Below, in pieces: positions 8,841-17,723 of a DNA stretch of 24,387 nucleotides. Position 1 is the first letter of the stretch. Each line of letters starts with the position of its first letter. The stretch is from CAYJIL01 sp964370235 (GTDB taxonomy: Bacteria; Bacteroidota; Bacteroidia; Bacteroidales; Rikenellaceae). A program made the position numbers and the translations under genes. The notes beneath the pieces were generated by a model. It worked only from the letters and a program-made list of their open reading frames with translations, searched no databases and was not told the origin of the DNA. Location of the stretch: the NCBI GenBank assembly GCA_964370235.1, contig CAYJIL010000030.1, forward strand, positions 1 to 24,387, read 5' to 3'.

Positions 8841-8856
8841 CTCAACAGCTGTTGAG
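8841..8856. promoter_or_regulatory. Perfect 16-base palindrome, possible operator
   Basis: CTCAACAGCTGTTGAG is self-complementary over all 16 bases. It lies between the stop codon of the TPM gene and the start of the His-rich protein gene, 12 bases before the latter. As RNA it would make a six-pair stem with an AGCT loop, but no T-tract follows on either strand, so an operator bound by a dimeric regulator is more likely than a terminator. Confidence 0.45.
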
Positions 8857-8863
8857 TGTTAAA

Positions 8864-9628
8864 CTACCAACTTCCTCCTGCTCCGCCGCCGCCAAAATCT
8901 CCGCCGCCAAAGCCACCAAAGCCGCCCCCTCCAGAAGAGAAGCCACCACGGCTACCTCCCAAGAAGATGCCGCCCATAGGAACACCAGAGTGGGTGATGG
9001 TAGAACCACCTCCCCTACGCCTGTTACCTAAGCTCATGATTACAAATATAATAAATAAAATTAAATATGCCATAAATTTATTGCTTCCGCCCGACTCGCT
9101 TGGCAAGCTATCGGCACTATATTCGCCCGATGTGATGGCCATTACAGCCTGTGCACCCTGCACAATTCCACCAGCCATATCGCCACTAGCAAAGGCAGGA
9201 ATCATAATCTGATCTACGATTCTACCAGCATATATATCGGGCAAAACACCCTCTAGGCCATAGCCTACGGCAATGTATGCTTGACCGCTAGAATCGCTAG
9301 TCTTGGGCTTTATAACCATTACCACGCCATTATCTTTATCTGCCTGACCTACACCCCACTTATGCCCTAGCTCGATAGCAAACTGGCTAGCGTCCATACC
9401 CTCCAAAGAGTTGGTAGTTACAATGCTAATTTGGGTAGAAGTGGTGTCGGCAAACGCTGCAAGCGCACTCTCTAAGCTGCTCTCTAGCTGAGGCGGAATA
9501 AGGTCGGCAAAATCGTTTACATAGCCCTTGGGAGTAGAATCAAGTATTGACTGTTGCGAAAAAAGCAAAGCAGGCATTAACACCAACACAGCCAATAAAT
9601 TACAAAATATAAATATAGATTTTCTCAT
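8864..9628 (-). CDS. TPM-domain membrane-anchored protein (YgcG family)
   Basis: A 254-residue protein with a signal peptide (about 1-24, ending LLFSQQ), an extracytoplasmic TPM domain (about 30-170; family hallmarks KGYVNDFADLIP, TNSLEG, NGVVMVI, IAVGYGLEG and LPDIYAGRI), one transmembrane helix (about 186-204), and a Gly-rich tail ending GGAGGSW. TPM proteins have been linked to phosphatase activity in plants and to cell-envelope or respiratory functions in bacteria; the role here is unknown. In many bacteria the family sits beside LemA, which is absent here. It reads toward the His-rich gene with a 34-base gap but is divergent from the kinase operon. Confidence 0.9.
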   Translation of the reverse strand: MRKSIFIFCNLLAVLVLMPALLFSQQSILDSTPKGYVNDFADLIPPQLESSLESALAAFADTTSTQISIVTTNSLEGMDASQFAIELGHKWGVGQADKDNGVVMVIKPKTSDSSGQAYIAVGYGLEGVLPDIYAGRIVDQIMIPAFASGDMAGGIVQGAQAVMAITSGEYSADSLPSESGGSNKFMAYLILFIIFVIMSLGNRRRGGGSTITHSGVPMGGIFLGGSRGGFSSGGGGFGGFGGGDFGGGGAGGSW

Positions 9629-9651
9629 ATTATTCGATAAAAGTATTGCTA

Positions 9652-9659
9652 CAAAAATA
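9652..9659 (-). promoter_or_regulatory. Putative promoter box of the TPM gene
   Basis: The minus strand reads TATTTTTG, a match to TAnnTTTG, 24 bases upstream of the TPM gene start codon and 21 bases from the oppositely directed box at 9681. No good -33 TTG is seen. Confidence 0.4.
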
Positions 9660-9680
9660 GATAAATTCTCTATATTTTTA

Positions 9681-9688
9681 TAACTTTG
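9681..9688 (+). promoter_or_regulatory. Putative promoter box of the kinase operon
   Basis: TAACTTTG matches the Bacteroidota TAnnTTTG box and lies 37 bases upstream of the start codon at 9725. A -33 TTG at the usual distance is not visible. Confidence 0.5.
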
Positions 9689-9724
9689 TGGGGATATTAA
9701 TTACTAATTCAGATATTAAACAAG

Positions 9725-10822
9725 ATGAAGTACGAACTTAATAAGATTGCCTCTATCTTTGAAATAGAGAGCCAAGTAGTAGAAGTTAACCCCGTAGGAG
9801 AGGGTTTTATTAACGACACATTTGTAGTTAAGTGCCAAAGCGGTACCAAGTATATACTACAAAGAAAGAACGATGCCATATTTACTGACATACCTAACAT
9901 GATGGATAACATATACAGAGTATGTGACCACATTAAGACAAAGGTAGCAGAGGCTGGTGGTGACCCAATGCGTGAGGCAATGACCGTTATTCCAACAAAA
10001 GATGGCAAGCTATACCACCAAGAAGAGGATGGTAGTTACTGGGCAACTGTGCTATTTATTGACGACACAATTGCATATACAGACGCAACGACTGTTGATC
10101 TTGCATTCCAAGGTGGCAAGGGTATTGGTAAGTTCCAAAAACTACTTTCGGACTTTGAGGGCGAGCTACATGACATTCTACCGGGTTTTCACAATATGCG
10201 CTTTAGGTTTGAGCAGTGGGACAAAGCTATTGCCGAAGATAAAGCAGGCAGAGTGGCATCGCTAACTCAAGAGATAGAGTGGATTAACAGCCGCCGTAGC
10301 GAAATGATGGCACTGTGGGAGAAGGCCGAGACTGGCGAAATTCCAACAAGGGTAACTCATAACGACACAAAAATTAGCAATATCTTGTTTACCCCACAAG
10401 GCGAAGTTTTGTGTGTTATCGACCTAGATACTGTGCTTAGTAGCATTGCACTAAATGACTATGGCGATGCAATACGTTGCTTTGCAAACTCGGGTGCCGA
10501 GGACGATGCAAACCTAGACAACGTATCTATCGACATGGGTATGTTTGCTGGCTACACTAGCGGTTACCTATCAGAGGCTGTTGACTTTTTGACCGGCTCA
10601 GAGATTGAGAATCTTGCTTTTGCAGCTAAATATATCACATTTGAGCAGGTACTACGCTTTTTGATGGATTACATCAACGGAGATACTTACTACAAAATTA
10701 AGTATCCAGAGCACAACTTAGTAAGAACAAAAGCACAATATAAGCTACTAGAGAGCATGGAAGAGAGCTATGCACAAATGGTAGAAATTGTTAATAATGA
10801 ATATGAGAAGTATAATAGTTAA
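9725..10822 (+). CDS. NahK-like sugar kinase (phosphotransferase enzyme family)
   Basis: A 365-residue cytosolic kinase of the aminoglycoside phosphotransferase fold. The nucleotide loop region is GEGFINDTFVV (about 25-35), the catalytic loop is THNDTKISNILF (211-222, with the catalytic Asp in HND), and the metal Asp is in IDLDTV (232-237). The HNDTK.SN form of the loop is that of N-acetylhexosamine 1-kinase (NahK/LnpB) and its Bacteroidota relatives, so phosphorylation of GlcNAc or GalNAc at C1 is the best guess. No lacto-N-biose phosphorylase or UDP-sugar transferase is nearby to confirm it. It is the first gene of a tight plus-strand group; the next gene overlaps its end. Confidence 0.8.
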   Translation: MKYELNKIASIFEIESQVVEVNPVGEGFINDTFVVKCQSGTKYILQRKNDAIFTDIPNMMDNIYRVCDHIKTKVAEAGGDPMREAMTVIPTKDGKLYHQEEDGSYWATVLFIDDTIAYTDATTVDLAFQGGKGIGKFQKLLSDFEGELHDILPGFHNMRFRFEQWDKAIAEDKAGRVASLTQEIEWINSRRSEMMALWEKAETGEIPTRVTHNDTKISNILFTPQGEVLCVIDLDTVLSSIALNDYGDAIRCFANSGAEDDANLDNVSIDMGMFAGYTSGYLSEAVDFLTGSEIENLAFAAKYITFEQVLRFLMDYINGDTYYKIKYPEHNLVRTKAQYKLLESMEESYAQMVEIVNNEYEKYNS

Positions 10823-11507
10823 ATTGATGTTTATAATGCTACCTATATTTGCGGTAGCTAAGGGCAAAAACAAAGACATGGTAATAAGTAGAGTTGAAGC
10901 AAATCTTTCGGCCTCAGAGGTTGAGAAGATACTAGACAAGCAAAAAAGCCACAAAATAGAGACTATCAACTGGGAGGAGTTCTCGTATATGCCAAAGGTT
11001 AAATTTGCAATGGTGCACGATGGAGATCACATCTACATTAAGTACTACGTAAAAGAGAAAGAGACGATGGCTCGTCAAGGCGAAGACTTTGGCAGAATAT
11101 GGACAGACTCTTGTGTAGAGATGTTTATTATGTTTGATGGTGAGCACTACTACAATTTTGAGTTCAACTCTATTGGCAATGGCCTAGCATCTCGCAAGGT
11201 GTTCGAGGGTAGCAGCGAAGATGTAGATCGTGAGCTGTTCAAAAAAATTGAGCGATTCACAACTATGGGTAACCAAGTTTTCGAGCAAATCAACGGCGAT
11301 AACCAGTGGACTCTTATGCTAAAGATTCCTGTTGAGCTATTCTCTAGAGATGGTATCACAACCTTTGATGGTGCACAGGCACGTGCCAATTTCTATAAGT
11401 GTGGCGACGATATGACTACTCCACACTTTGTTTCGTGGGCTCCAATCGATACTCCATCGCCTAGCTTCCACCAACCAAAATTCTTTAGAACAATTACATT
11501 TGAATAG
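10797..11507 (+). CDS. Secreted CBM9-like carbohydrate-binding protein
   Basis: A protein of about 236 residues with an N-terminal signal peptide (MRSIIVKLMFIMLPIFAVAKG) and one domain of the carbohydrate-binding family 9-like (DOMON-like beta-sandwich) type. Supporting segments are the early INWEEFSYMPKVKFAMVHDG, then HIYIKYYVKE, the DSCVEMFI segment after a W, and YNFEFNSIGN; the C-terminus FVSWAPIDTPSPSFHQPKFF is typical of Bacteroidota members. It overlaps the kinase gene by 26 bases, implying translational coupling. The start is uncertain: ATG at 10797 or 10803, with a TTG at 10788 also possible. The ligand is unknown. Confidence 0.8.
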   Translation: MNMRSIIVKLMFIMLPIFAVAKGKNKDMVISRVEANLSASEVEKILDKQKSHKIETINWEEFSYMPKVKFAMVHDGDHIYIKYYVKEKETMARQGEDFGRIWTDSCVEMFIMFDGEHYYNFEFNSIGNGLASRKVFEGSSEDVDRELFKKIERFTTMGNQVFEQINGDNQWTLMLKIPVELFSRDGITTFDGAQARANFYKCGDDMTTPHFVSWAPIDTPSPSFHQPKFFRTITFE

Positions 11508-11510
11508 ACA

Positions 11511-13295
11511 GTGAGAAATATTAAGAGAGAAGATTTAACACTAGCGCATCGCTACCTAATAACCCTCACCAAGAGGATATCGCAAGAGAGGCTCATGATT
11601 ATCATTTCGGTGATAATTGGTGCTGTCTCGGCATTTGCAGCACTTTTGTTTGAGGAGGCTGTTGCAGGAGTAAAGCAACTGCTCACCAGCTGGGTTGATG
11701 TCGAAAGTGTAAACTTTCTGTTCCTAGTATCTCCACTAATTGGTATCATCATTGTTACCCTTATGCTAAAATATTTTATTAAAGATAATATTAGCCATGG
11801 GGTAACAAAGATACTATATGCCATTACACACTCTCGTTCGCAACTAAAAACACACAATACCTATTCGTCGATTCTTGCAGGATCGACGACTATTGGTTTT
11901 GGTGGTTCGGTAGGACCCGAGGCACCTATCGTAATGACGGGGGCAGCAGTAGGCTCAAACATAGCACGATTTTTTAGGATGGACTACCGTAGTACCACAA
12001 TCTTATTGGGGTGTGGTACGGCGGCAGCACTTGCTGGTATCTTTAAGGCTCCCATTTCGGGAGTGGTGTTTGTGATTGAGGTTTTGCTACTCGACATTAG
12101 TATTATGTCGATTATCCCCATCCTAATTGCAGCCGTTACCTCTACCACTATCACATATTTTTGGCACGGCTTCACCCCCATCTTCAACGTAGACACTGCC
12201 CTTATGGCAATTGAGGTGGGACACACGCCCTATTATTTGGCACTAGGTATTATTTGTGGGCTAGCATCTACCTACCTCATTCGTACATCGGCAAAAATTG
12301 AGTCGCTCTTTAAGAGCATAGACAAGCAGTGGAAAAGATGGGTCATTGGTGGTATATCGCTAGGTGTGATGATATTTTTGCTTCCGCCCCTATATGGCCA
12401 AGGTTATGACAGCATTACCGACCTCATTAGCGGAAACATGGATAGCCTTTTTAGCAATAGCCTTGTATATTCATTCAAAGATAACAACTGGGTAATATTG
12501 GCATTCCTGCTTGCCATAATGTGCTTTAAGTCAATTGCTATGGCTTGCACAAATGCAGCAGGTGGTGTGGGGGGTGCATTTGCACCATCGCTATTTTTGG
12601 GTGCGTTTAGTGGTTACTTTACGGCTATGCTCATTAACACACTCTTTGGCATCGACCTACCCGAGGTATCGTTCGTGCTAGTGGGTATGGCAGGGGTTAT
12701 GGCAGGAGCTATGAATTCGCCATTAACGGCAGTCTTTTTGATTGCCGAAATATCGGGCGGCTACAAGCTATTTGTGCCACTAATGCTGGTTTCGGCAATA
12801 TCGTATGCCATGACCTATTACTTTAACCCATACTCGGTATATACTCGTGAGCTGGTGCTCAAAGGAGACACACTTTCGCTATCAAAAGAGCGTTCGCTGC
12901 TATTTATCGAGCTAGAGAACATAATCGAAGATAACTTTATTATGGTATCGCCAACAATGAGCCTTGGTAACTTGGTGGGCAAGGTGGCAATGACTACTCG
13001 CAACCTGTTCCCTGTGGTAGATAATAGCGGAAAGTTATTGGGTATTGTTACACTAGACGATATTAGAGCCGACCTCCTAAACCACGAATTTTATAGCATA
13101 AACAGTGTGGCAGACTACATGCAACCTGTCGATCACATTATTTCGTTATCGGACCCCATTGGTCTTGTGCTCGAAAAATTTGATGCAAGTGGAGCATGGA
13201 ACCTACCGGTTCAAAACACTGGAGGCAGATATATTGGATTTGTATCTAAGAGTAAGATATTTGCCGAATATCGTGACACACTTAACAAAAATTAA
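11511..13295 (+). CDS. CLC-family chloride channel/transporter with CBS domains
   Basis: A 594-residue inner-membrane CLC protein with two C-terminal CBS domains (about 475-590). The gating glutamate is kept (E137 in GSVGPEAP), as are the GGAFAP segment (354-359) and the late pore tyrosine region NPYSVYTREL (439-448). Aligned with E. coli ClcA, the FKAPISGVVFVIEV stretch puts Val191 where ClcA has the internal proton glutamate E203. In vertebrate CLC channels this position is also Val, so the protein may be a channel or an uncoupled transporter. CBS domains usually sense adenine nucleotides. A GTG at 11511, three bases after the preceding stop, is the chosen start; an ATG at residue 29 would cut into the first helix. 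Confidence 0.92.
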   Translation: MRNIKREDLTLAHRYLITLTKRISQERLMIIISVIIGAVSAFAALLFEEAVAGVKQLLTSWVDVESVNFLFLVSPLIGIIIVTLMLKYFIKDNISHGVTKILYAITHSRSQLKTHNTYSSILAGSTTIGFGGSVGPEAPIVMTGAAVGSNIARFFRMDYRSTTILLGCGTAAALAGIFKAPISGVVFVIEVLLLDISIMSIIPILIAAVTSTTITYFWHGFTPIFNVDTALMAIEVGHTPYYLALGIICGLASTYLIRTSAKIESLFKSIDKQWKRWVIGGISLGVMIFLLPPLYGQGYDSITDLISGNMDSLFSNSLVYSFKDNNWVILAFLLAIMCFKSIAMACTNAAGGVGGAFAPSLFLGAFSGYFTAMLINTLFGIDLPEVSFVLVGMAGVMAGAMNSPLTAVFLIAEISGGYKLFVPLMLVSAISYAMTYYFNPYSVYTRELVLKGDTLSLSKERSLLFIELENIIEDNFIMVSPTMSLGNLVGKVAMTTRNLFPVVDNSGKLLGIVTLDDIRADLLNHEFYSINSVADYMQPVDHIISLSDPIGLVLEKFDASGAWNLPVQNTGGRYIGFVSKSKIFAEYRDTLNKN

Positions 13296-13309
13296 CACAT
13301 AACTATACA

Positions 13310-14005
13310 ATGAGAACAATCATCAAATCAATACCAAATACCATAACACTACTAAACCTACTATGTGGCTGTGTGAGCATTAGCCATGCATTTATTGGCG
13401 AAATAGATATTGCCATGTATGCAATAGTAGTTGCTGCTGTGCTCGATTTCTTTGATGGCTTTGCAGCAAGAATGCTAAAGGCATATTCAGATATTGGCAA
13501 AGACCTAGACTCACTAGCCGATATGGTGTCATTTGGTGTAGCACCATCGGTTATGTTATATATTGCATCGGGGGGTAACTACTTTGCATTTGTATTGGCT
13601 GCATTCTCGGCACTTAGATTGGCTAAATTTAATAATGATACTCGCCAAACAAGCTCGTTTATTGGTCTACCAACACCTGCTAATGCTTTCTTTATTAGCT
13701 CGGGTGTATATGTGTCGATGCTGGGTGGCGAATTCTCGCACCTAATTGCTCCTATATTTACAAGCACAGTGGGTAGCTCGATTATCTCGGCTGTGTTTGC
13801 GTTAATAATGGTGTCCGAAATACCTATGTTCTCGCTTAAGCTAAAGAGCTATAAGCTACAAGACAATGTGGCTGTATATTCGTTTTTGGTATTTTCGATT
13901 GCCATGCTAGTGTGGCTTAAACTGTCGGCACTAGTAATAATTATTCCTGCATATATCATTTTATCGGCCGCTTTACATACTATCTGTGGGGGTAAAAGTC
14001 GTTAA
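13310..14005 (+). CDS. pssA: CDP-diacylglycerol-serine O-phosphatidyltransferase
   Basis: An integral inner-membrane enzyme that joins CDP-diacylglycerol and L-serine to phosphatidylserine, the precursor of phosphatidylethanolamine. The full CDP-alcohol phosphatidyltransferase signature D-x2-D-G-x2-A-R-x8-G-x3-D-x3-D is present, with D46, D49, G50, R54, G63, D67 and D71. The N-terminal SIPNTITLLNLLCG helix start is typical of PssA, and the rest is mostly transmembrane helices. It follows the CLC gene by 14 bases. No phosphatidylserine decarboxylase is in the window. The 231-residue length is normal for the Bacillus/Bacteroidota-type enzyme. Confidence 0.93.
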   Translation: MRTIIKSIPNTITLLNLLCGCVSISHAFIGEIDIAMYAIVVAAVLDFFDGFAARMLKAYSDIGKDLDSLADMVSFGVAPSVMLYIASGGNYFAFVLAAFSALRLAKFNNDTRQTSSFIGLPTPANAFFISSGVYVSMLGGEFSHLIAPIFTSTVGSSIISAVFALIMVSEIPMFSLKLKSYKLQDNVAVYSFLVFSIAMLVWLKLSALVIIIPAYIILSAALHTICGGKSR

Positions 14006-14023
14006 AAGTTATCTCAAGATTAA

Positions 14024-14051
14024 TTGAATTTAAATTATTTGCATATATTTG
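14024..14051 (+). promoter_or_regulatory. Putative promoter of the porin gene
   Basis: TTG (14024-14026), 17 bases, then TATATTTG (14044-14051). Both halves and the spacing fit the Bacteroidota TTG-N17-23-TAnnTTTG promoter. It is the best complete promoter match in the window and would give a leader of about 50 bases. Confidence 0.65.
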
Positions 14052-14110
14052 TAGTTCTTATGCCTACAAAAAAGCAAGCTAACAACTTGAGTGTAAATAC
14101 ATAAGAACAA

Positions 14111-16219
14111 GTGCAACGAAATTATTACTCTTTGAATAGATACTTCATATCGCTATTATTTGCTATGATACTACTAATGTTGGTATCACCATCGTCTATG
14201 CTCTATGGTCAGAACATAGGTAGCAACACTGGTAGCTTTAACAATATCTATAATCGTAACGATAGTCAACAAGACTACGAAGACCAGATTAAGGCTCTCG
14301 ACCCAAATCAAACTACCGATACTCTTTCTCGTAAAAAGGAAGCAAAGCCTAAAAAACCACTTGAGTCATATTTCTTTTCGGATTCTCTAAAAAAGAACAA
14401 TGTCTTTTCGTGGAACTACAAGTATGGCTACAACGAGATTAATGTTATTCCTGTGGATACTGCTATTAATATGTTCCACAGAGACTCACCGTTTTTGCAC
14501 AACGAAAGGGTGGGTGCAACATATCTTGGTAACTTGGGTGCAGGGGCACAGTCGCTAGAGTACGAAAAGCAACTAAGCCAAACGGCAGCTTTTTCGTTTC
14601 TTAATATACAAAATTCATATTTATACACACCCGAGAATATACCATTTTATAATGGTAAGCGACCGTTCACACAGCTAACATATTTTATGTCTGGTCAGCT
14701 ACAAAAGCTAGAGCAGCAGTTGCGTGTTACACATGCTCAAAACATATCGCCATCGACAGGCATTAACCTCACATACCGCAATAGTGGCACAAAGGGTATG
14801 TATGCCAACCAGCGTACTACACAAAAGAACCTATCGCTAGCACTTTCGCACACGGGCAAAAGATATAGCATACATGGTGGCTATATTTACAACATGGGCG
14901 ATATTCAAGAGAATGGTGGTTTGGTTGACGATGCCGAGGTAACCGATACCATTATCGACCTGAGCGAGAACCTTACCATGCAGCTAGGCGATGCACGTAA
15001 CCGCTTTAAGAATAACACGATTTATTTTACTCAGTCATATGCCATTCCACTATCGCAGATAGATACTACCGAGGGGGCAACTACGGCAGATATGACTTCG
15101 TTTTATGTAGGGCAGAGCTTTAACTACTCTACTGTCAACAAAATATATTCAGACTCAAAAGACGAGAGTGGCGACTATTACGATAATTGGTTTATAGACA
15201 ACACAGCAACTAGAGACTCTATTGCCGAACGCAGAGTAGATATTAGAGGATTTATACAGCTGCAACCATATAGCCGAGATGGCCTACTTGGGCTTGTTAC
15301 GGCAGGTGCGGGCTATTTGTCTGAGCACTTCTACCACTTTACACCATCGGAGTTTATCTCTCCATCGAGTGGTGTTACCGAAAACAGCATATTCTTATAC
15401 GGAGATATTAGCGGATCTCTTAGCAGATACCTTAACTGGGGGGCAGACGTAAACTTTACCCCAGTTGGATACCGAAGTGGCGACCTTAAACTAAATGCAG
15501 AGCTTGGCTTGAGCGCATATATTAAAGAACGTCCCATTAATTTAGACTTTAACTTCCTGCTCTCTAATCAGAGACCATCTTATTGGAGCGAGCACTATTT
15601 CTCTAACCACTATCAGTGGAATAACTCTTTTAGCAAAGAGACTGAGACCCGAATAGGTGCTACACTCACCATTCCCGATTATGGAATTGAGCTAGGCGCA
15701 AGCCAGTCGATAGTGACCAACAAGGTTTACTATAACGAAAACTCACTACCAACTCAGGAGGGTGATGCTGTTAGTATCACGGGCATTTATCTACAAAAAG
15801 ACTTCCGTGCAGGAGGTTTTCACTTTAACCACAGGGCAAAGCTTCAATGGAGCAGCAATCAAAGTGTCGTACCACTACCTCTGCTATCTGCAAATGCACT
15901 CTACTACTACGAGTTTAATGTAGTAAAGGATGTATTAAGGATGCAAGTGGGAATTGATGGATATTACAACTCGGAGTATTATGGGTTGGGGTATAATCCC
16001 GCAATATCACAATTCTACAACCAGAGGGAGGTTCAAACGGGCAACTATCCTATGATAGATGGCTATGTTTCGGGCAAGTGGAAACGAGTACGTATCCTTG
16101 TAAAGATTCAACACCTAAACTACGAGTTGATTGGTGGTCGCAACTACTTTAATGTAGCGCACTACCCTATGAATCGCCGTATGTTAAGGCTTGGTCTTTC
16201 GTGGAACTTCTATGATTAG
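14111..16219 (+). CDS. Putative outer-membrane porin (Bacteroidota Porin_10-like)
   Basis: A 702-residue predicted outer-membrane beta-barrel. The N-terminus has a signal peptide (hydrophobic stretch about 13-30, cleavage near SMLYGQ) followed by an Asn/Asp/Gln-rich low-complexity segment. The remainder is alternating beta-strand sequence rich in Tyr, Asn and Gly, ending in a strand LRLGLSWNFYD. The segment around RVGATYLGNLGAGAQSLEY and PFYNGKRPFTQLTYFMSG matches what I recall of the uncharacterised Bacteroidota putative porin family. The start is uncertain: GTG at 14111, or TTG at 14132, which still leaves a good signal peptide. A promoter match lies at 14024-14051. The substrate is unknown. 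Confidence 0.8.
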   Translation: MQRNYYSLNRYFISLLFAMILLMLVSPSSMLYGQNIGSNTGSFNNIYNRNDSQQDYEDQIKALDPNQTTDTLSRKKEAKPKKPLESYFFSDSLKKNNVFSWNYKYGYNEINVIPVDTAINMFHRDSPFLHNERVGATYLGNLGAGAQSLEYEKQLSQTAAFSFLNIQNSYLYTPENIPFYNGKRPFTQLTYFMSGQLQKLEQQLRVTHAQNISPSTGINLTYRNSGTKGMYANQRTTQKNLSLALSHTGKRYSIHGGYIYNMGDIQENGGLVDDAEVTDTIIDLSENLTMQLGDARNRFKNNTIYFTQSYAIPLSQIDTTEGATTADMTSFYVGQSFNYSTVNKIYSDSKDESGDYYDNWFIDNTATRDSIAERRVDIRGFIQLQPYSRDGLLGLVTAGAGYLSEHFYHFTPSEFISPSSGVTENSIFLYGDISGSLSRYLNWGADVNFTPVGYRSGDLKLNAELGLSAYIKERPINLDFNFLLSNQRPSYWSEHYFSNHYQWNNSFSKETETRIGATLTIPDYGIELGASQSIVTNKVYYNENSLPTQEGDAVSITGIYLQKDFRAGGFHFNHRAKLQWSSNQSVVPLPLLSANALYYYEFNVVKDVLRMQVGIDGYYNSEYYGLGYNPAISQFYNQREVQTGNYPMIDGYVSGKWKRVRILVKIQHLNYELIGGRNYFNVAHYPMNRRMLRLGLSWNFYD

Positions 16220-16260
16220 CTTTTTAGGGGAGCCGTAGACTCGCCCAATTAGAGACTTTT

Positions 16261-17655
16261 ATGAAAAGGCTTTTAATTGCGTCAATCTTTTTATTAATCT
16301 TAATTACAACATTTACACAACGTCTTTTAAAGGTAAACGAAGAGACAATTCTTCATCCACCAATAATGAAAGATGTAAAAGAAAAAGGAGTTTTAACAAT
16401 AGCCGTAGACGAGAGTATCCCCGGGTACTTTAACTATAATGGCTGCGAATATGGCTTTCAGTACGATATACTGCGCACCTATGCAACAAGCATTGGGGTT
16501 GAGCTAGAGATCATCAGCAAAAGTAGCATTGACAATGCGCTTGATCTGCTAAATAACAACAAAGCAGATATCGTTGTGACAATGGAAGGGCATAGGGACG
16601 ATTACCACAAAAAAACTACTCCACTCAGCCCAATTTACAAAACAAATTATGTGCTATTGGCAAGAAGGGGAACGCCACGCATAGCCACTAGCAAGGGGTT
16701 AAAGAGCGTTACGAACAAGGGGAACACCCTGCTTTCGCAACCATTTACCACGACTCAGGGGTATGAGCATTGGCAAGACTCTATTTCGTCTAATGCACAG
16801 GTTACACACCAAGGAAGTTTGCGTGTAATCGAAGATATTGCCAAAGGCAAGGTCGACTATTTTGTTTGTGAGGGAATGGAGGCAGCACTAGGTTGCTTTG
16901 TCAACAAAAACGTAGAGGTTATCTATTCGTTTAACGAGAGCGTAAGTTCGGTTTTATTGGTAGACAACGACAACAGCGCACTAGCGGCCAACTTTAACAA
17001 GTGGATAGAGAGCTTTAGAGGTTCGGCAGAGTATAGCCGTCTCGAAGCACTGTACTACGAGAGTGGTTTTACAAAAGAGCTGGCAACCGAAGGCTTTGTT
17101 GCTCCACAGGGTGCTATTTCGCCCTACGACGAGCTAATAAAGAACGAGAGCCAAAAGGCTGGGCTAGACTGGAGACTTGTATCGGCAATTGCTTATCACG
17201 AGTCGAGATTTAAGCCCGACATCTACTCGCCACGTAGCGCATGTGGTCTTATGCAGGTGATGCCAGCAATCGCACGACAGTTTAATATGAGTGCCGACGA
17301 GATGGTTGAACCACAAAAAAATGTAGAGGTAGCTCTAAAGCTAATAAACAAAATATCGTCATCACTGCGTTTTAGCTCATCGACGAGCCAGTACGACAAG
17401 ACTTGTATTATACTTGCATGTTATAATGGTGGTATAGGTCACGTGCTAGATGCTCGCAAGCTAGCTGTCAAGTATGGCGAGAGTCCCAACAGCTGGGTGA
17501 ATGTAGCAAAATATCTTGCACTAAAAAGTCAATCCGAGTTTTATAATGACGAAGTGGTGAGGAGCGGAAGGTTCTCTGGAAGCAACGAAACATTATCATT
17601 TGTTAAAAAAGTTATGGATAAATACGATTTTTATTGTCAAGTTGCTACGAAATAG
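16261..17655 (+). CDS. MltF-like membrane-bound lytic transglycosylase
   Basis: A 464-residue envelope protein that cleaves peptidoglycan glycan strands. It has an N-terminal membrane anchor or signal (about 3-20), a solute-binding-protein family 3 domain (about 40-270, starting GVLTIAVDESIPGYF), and a C-terminal SLT lysozyme-like domain (about 295-460). The catalytic Glu is in AIAYHESRF, followed by SACGLMQVMP and ACYNGGIGHVLDA, the usual transglycosylase motifs. This domain order is that of MltF. It follows the porin by 41 bases and may be cotranscribed with it. The aromatic leader and its promoter begin just after its stop codon. Confidence 0.92.
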   Translation: MKRLLIASIFLLILITTFTQRLLKVNEETILHPPIMKDVKEKGVLTIAVDESIPGYFNYNGCEYGFQYDILRTYATSIGVELEIISKSSIDNALDLLNNNKADIVVTMEGHRDDYHKKTTPLSPIYKTNYVLLARRGTPRIATSKGLKSVTNKGNTLLSQPFTTTQGYEHWQDSISSNAQVTHQGSLRVIEDIAKGKVDYFVCEGMEAALGCFVNKNVEVIYSFNESVSSVLLVDNDNSALAANFNKWIESFRGSAEYSRLEALYYESGFTKELATEGFVAPQGAISPYDELIKNESQKAGLDWRLVSAIAYHESRFKPDIYSPRSACGLMQVMPAIARQFNMSADEMVEPQKNVEVALKLINKISSSLRFSSSTSQYDKTCIILACYNGGIGHVLDARKLAVKYGESPNSWVNVAKYLALKSQSEFYNDEVVRSGRFSGSNETLSFVKKVMDKYDFYCQVATK

Positions 17656-17697
17656 TTAAAAATTTATCATAAGTATACAACTTAACAAAAAAAAACA

Positions 17698-17705
17698 TAT
17701 ATTTG
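17698..17705 (+). promoter_or_regulatory. Putative promoter box of the pheA operon
   Basis: TATATTTG fits the TAnnTTTG box; transcription would start near 17711, about 13 bases before the leader ORF. No -33 TTG is seen at 17-23 bases upstream, so only the downstream half is supported. Confidence 0.5.
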
Positions 17706-17723
17706 TAAGCATATAAAAAAAGG

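Noticed and set aside
8856..9212. Plus-strand reading frame of 118 residues, very rich in Pro and Lys
   Set aside because: It is the antisense of the Gly-rich tail and TPM domain of the gene on the minus strand; the proline repeats are complements of glycine codons, with no signal or domain of their own.
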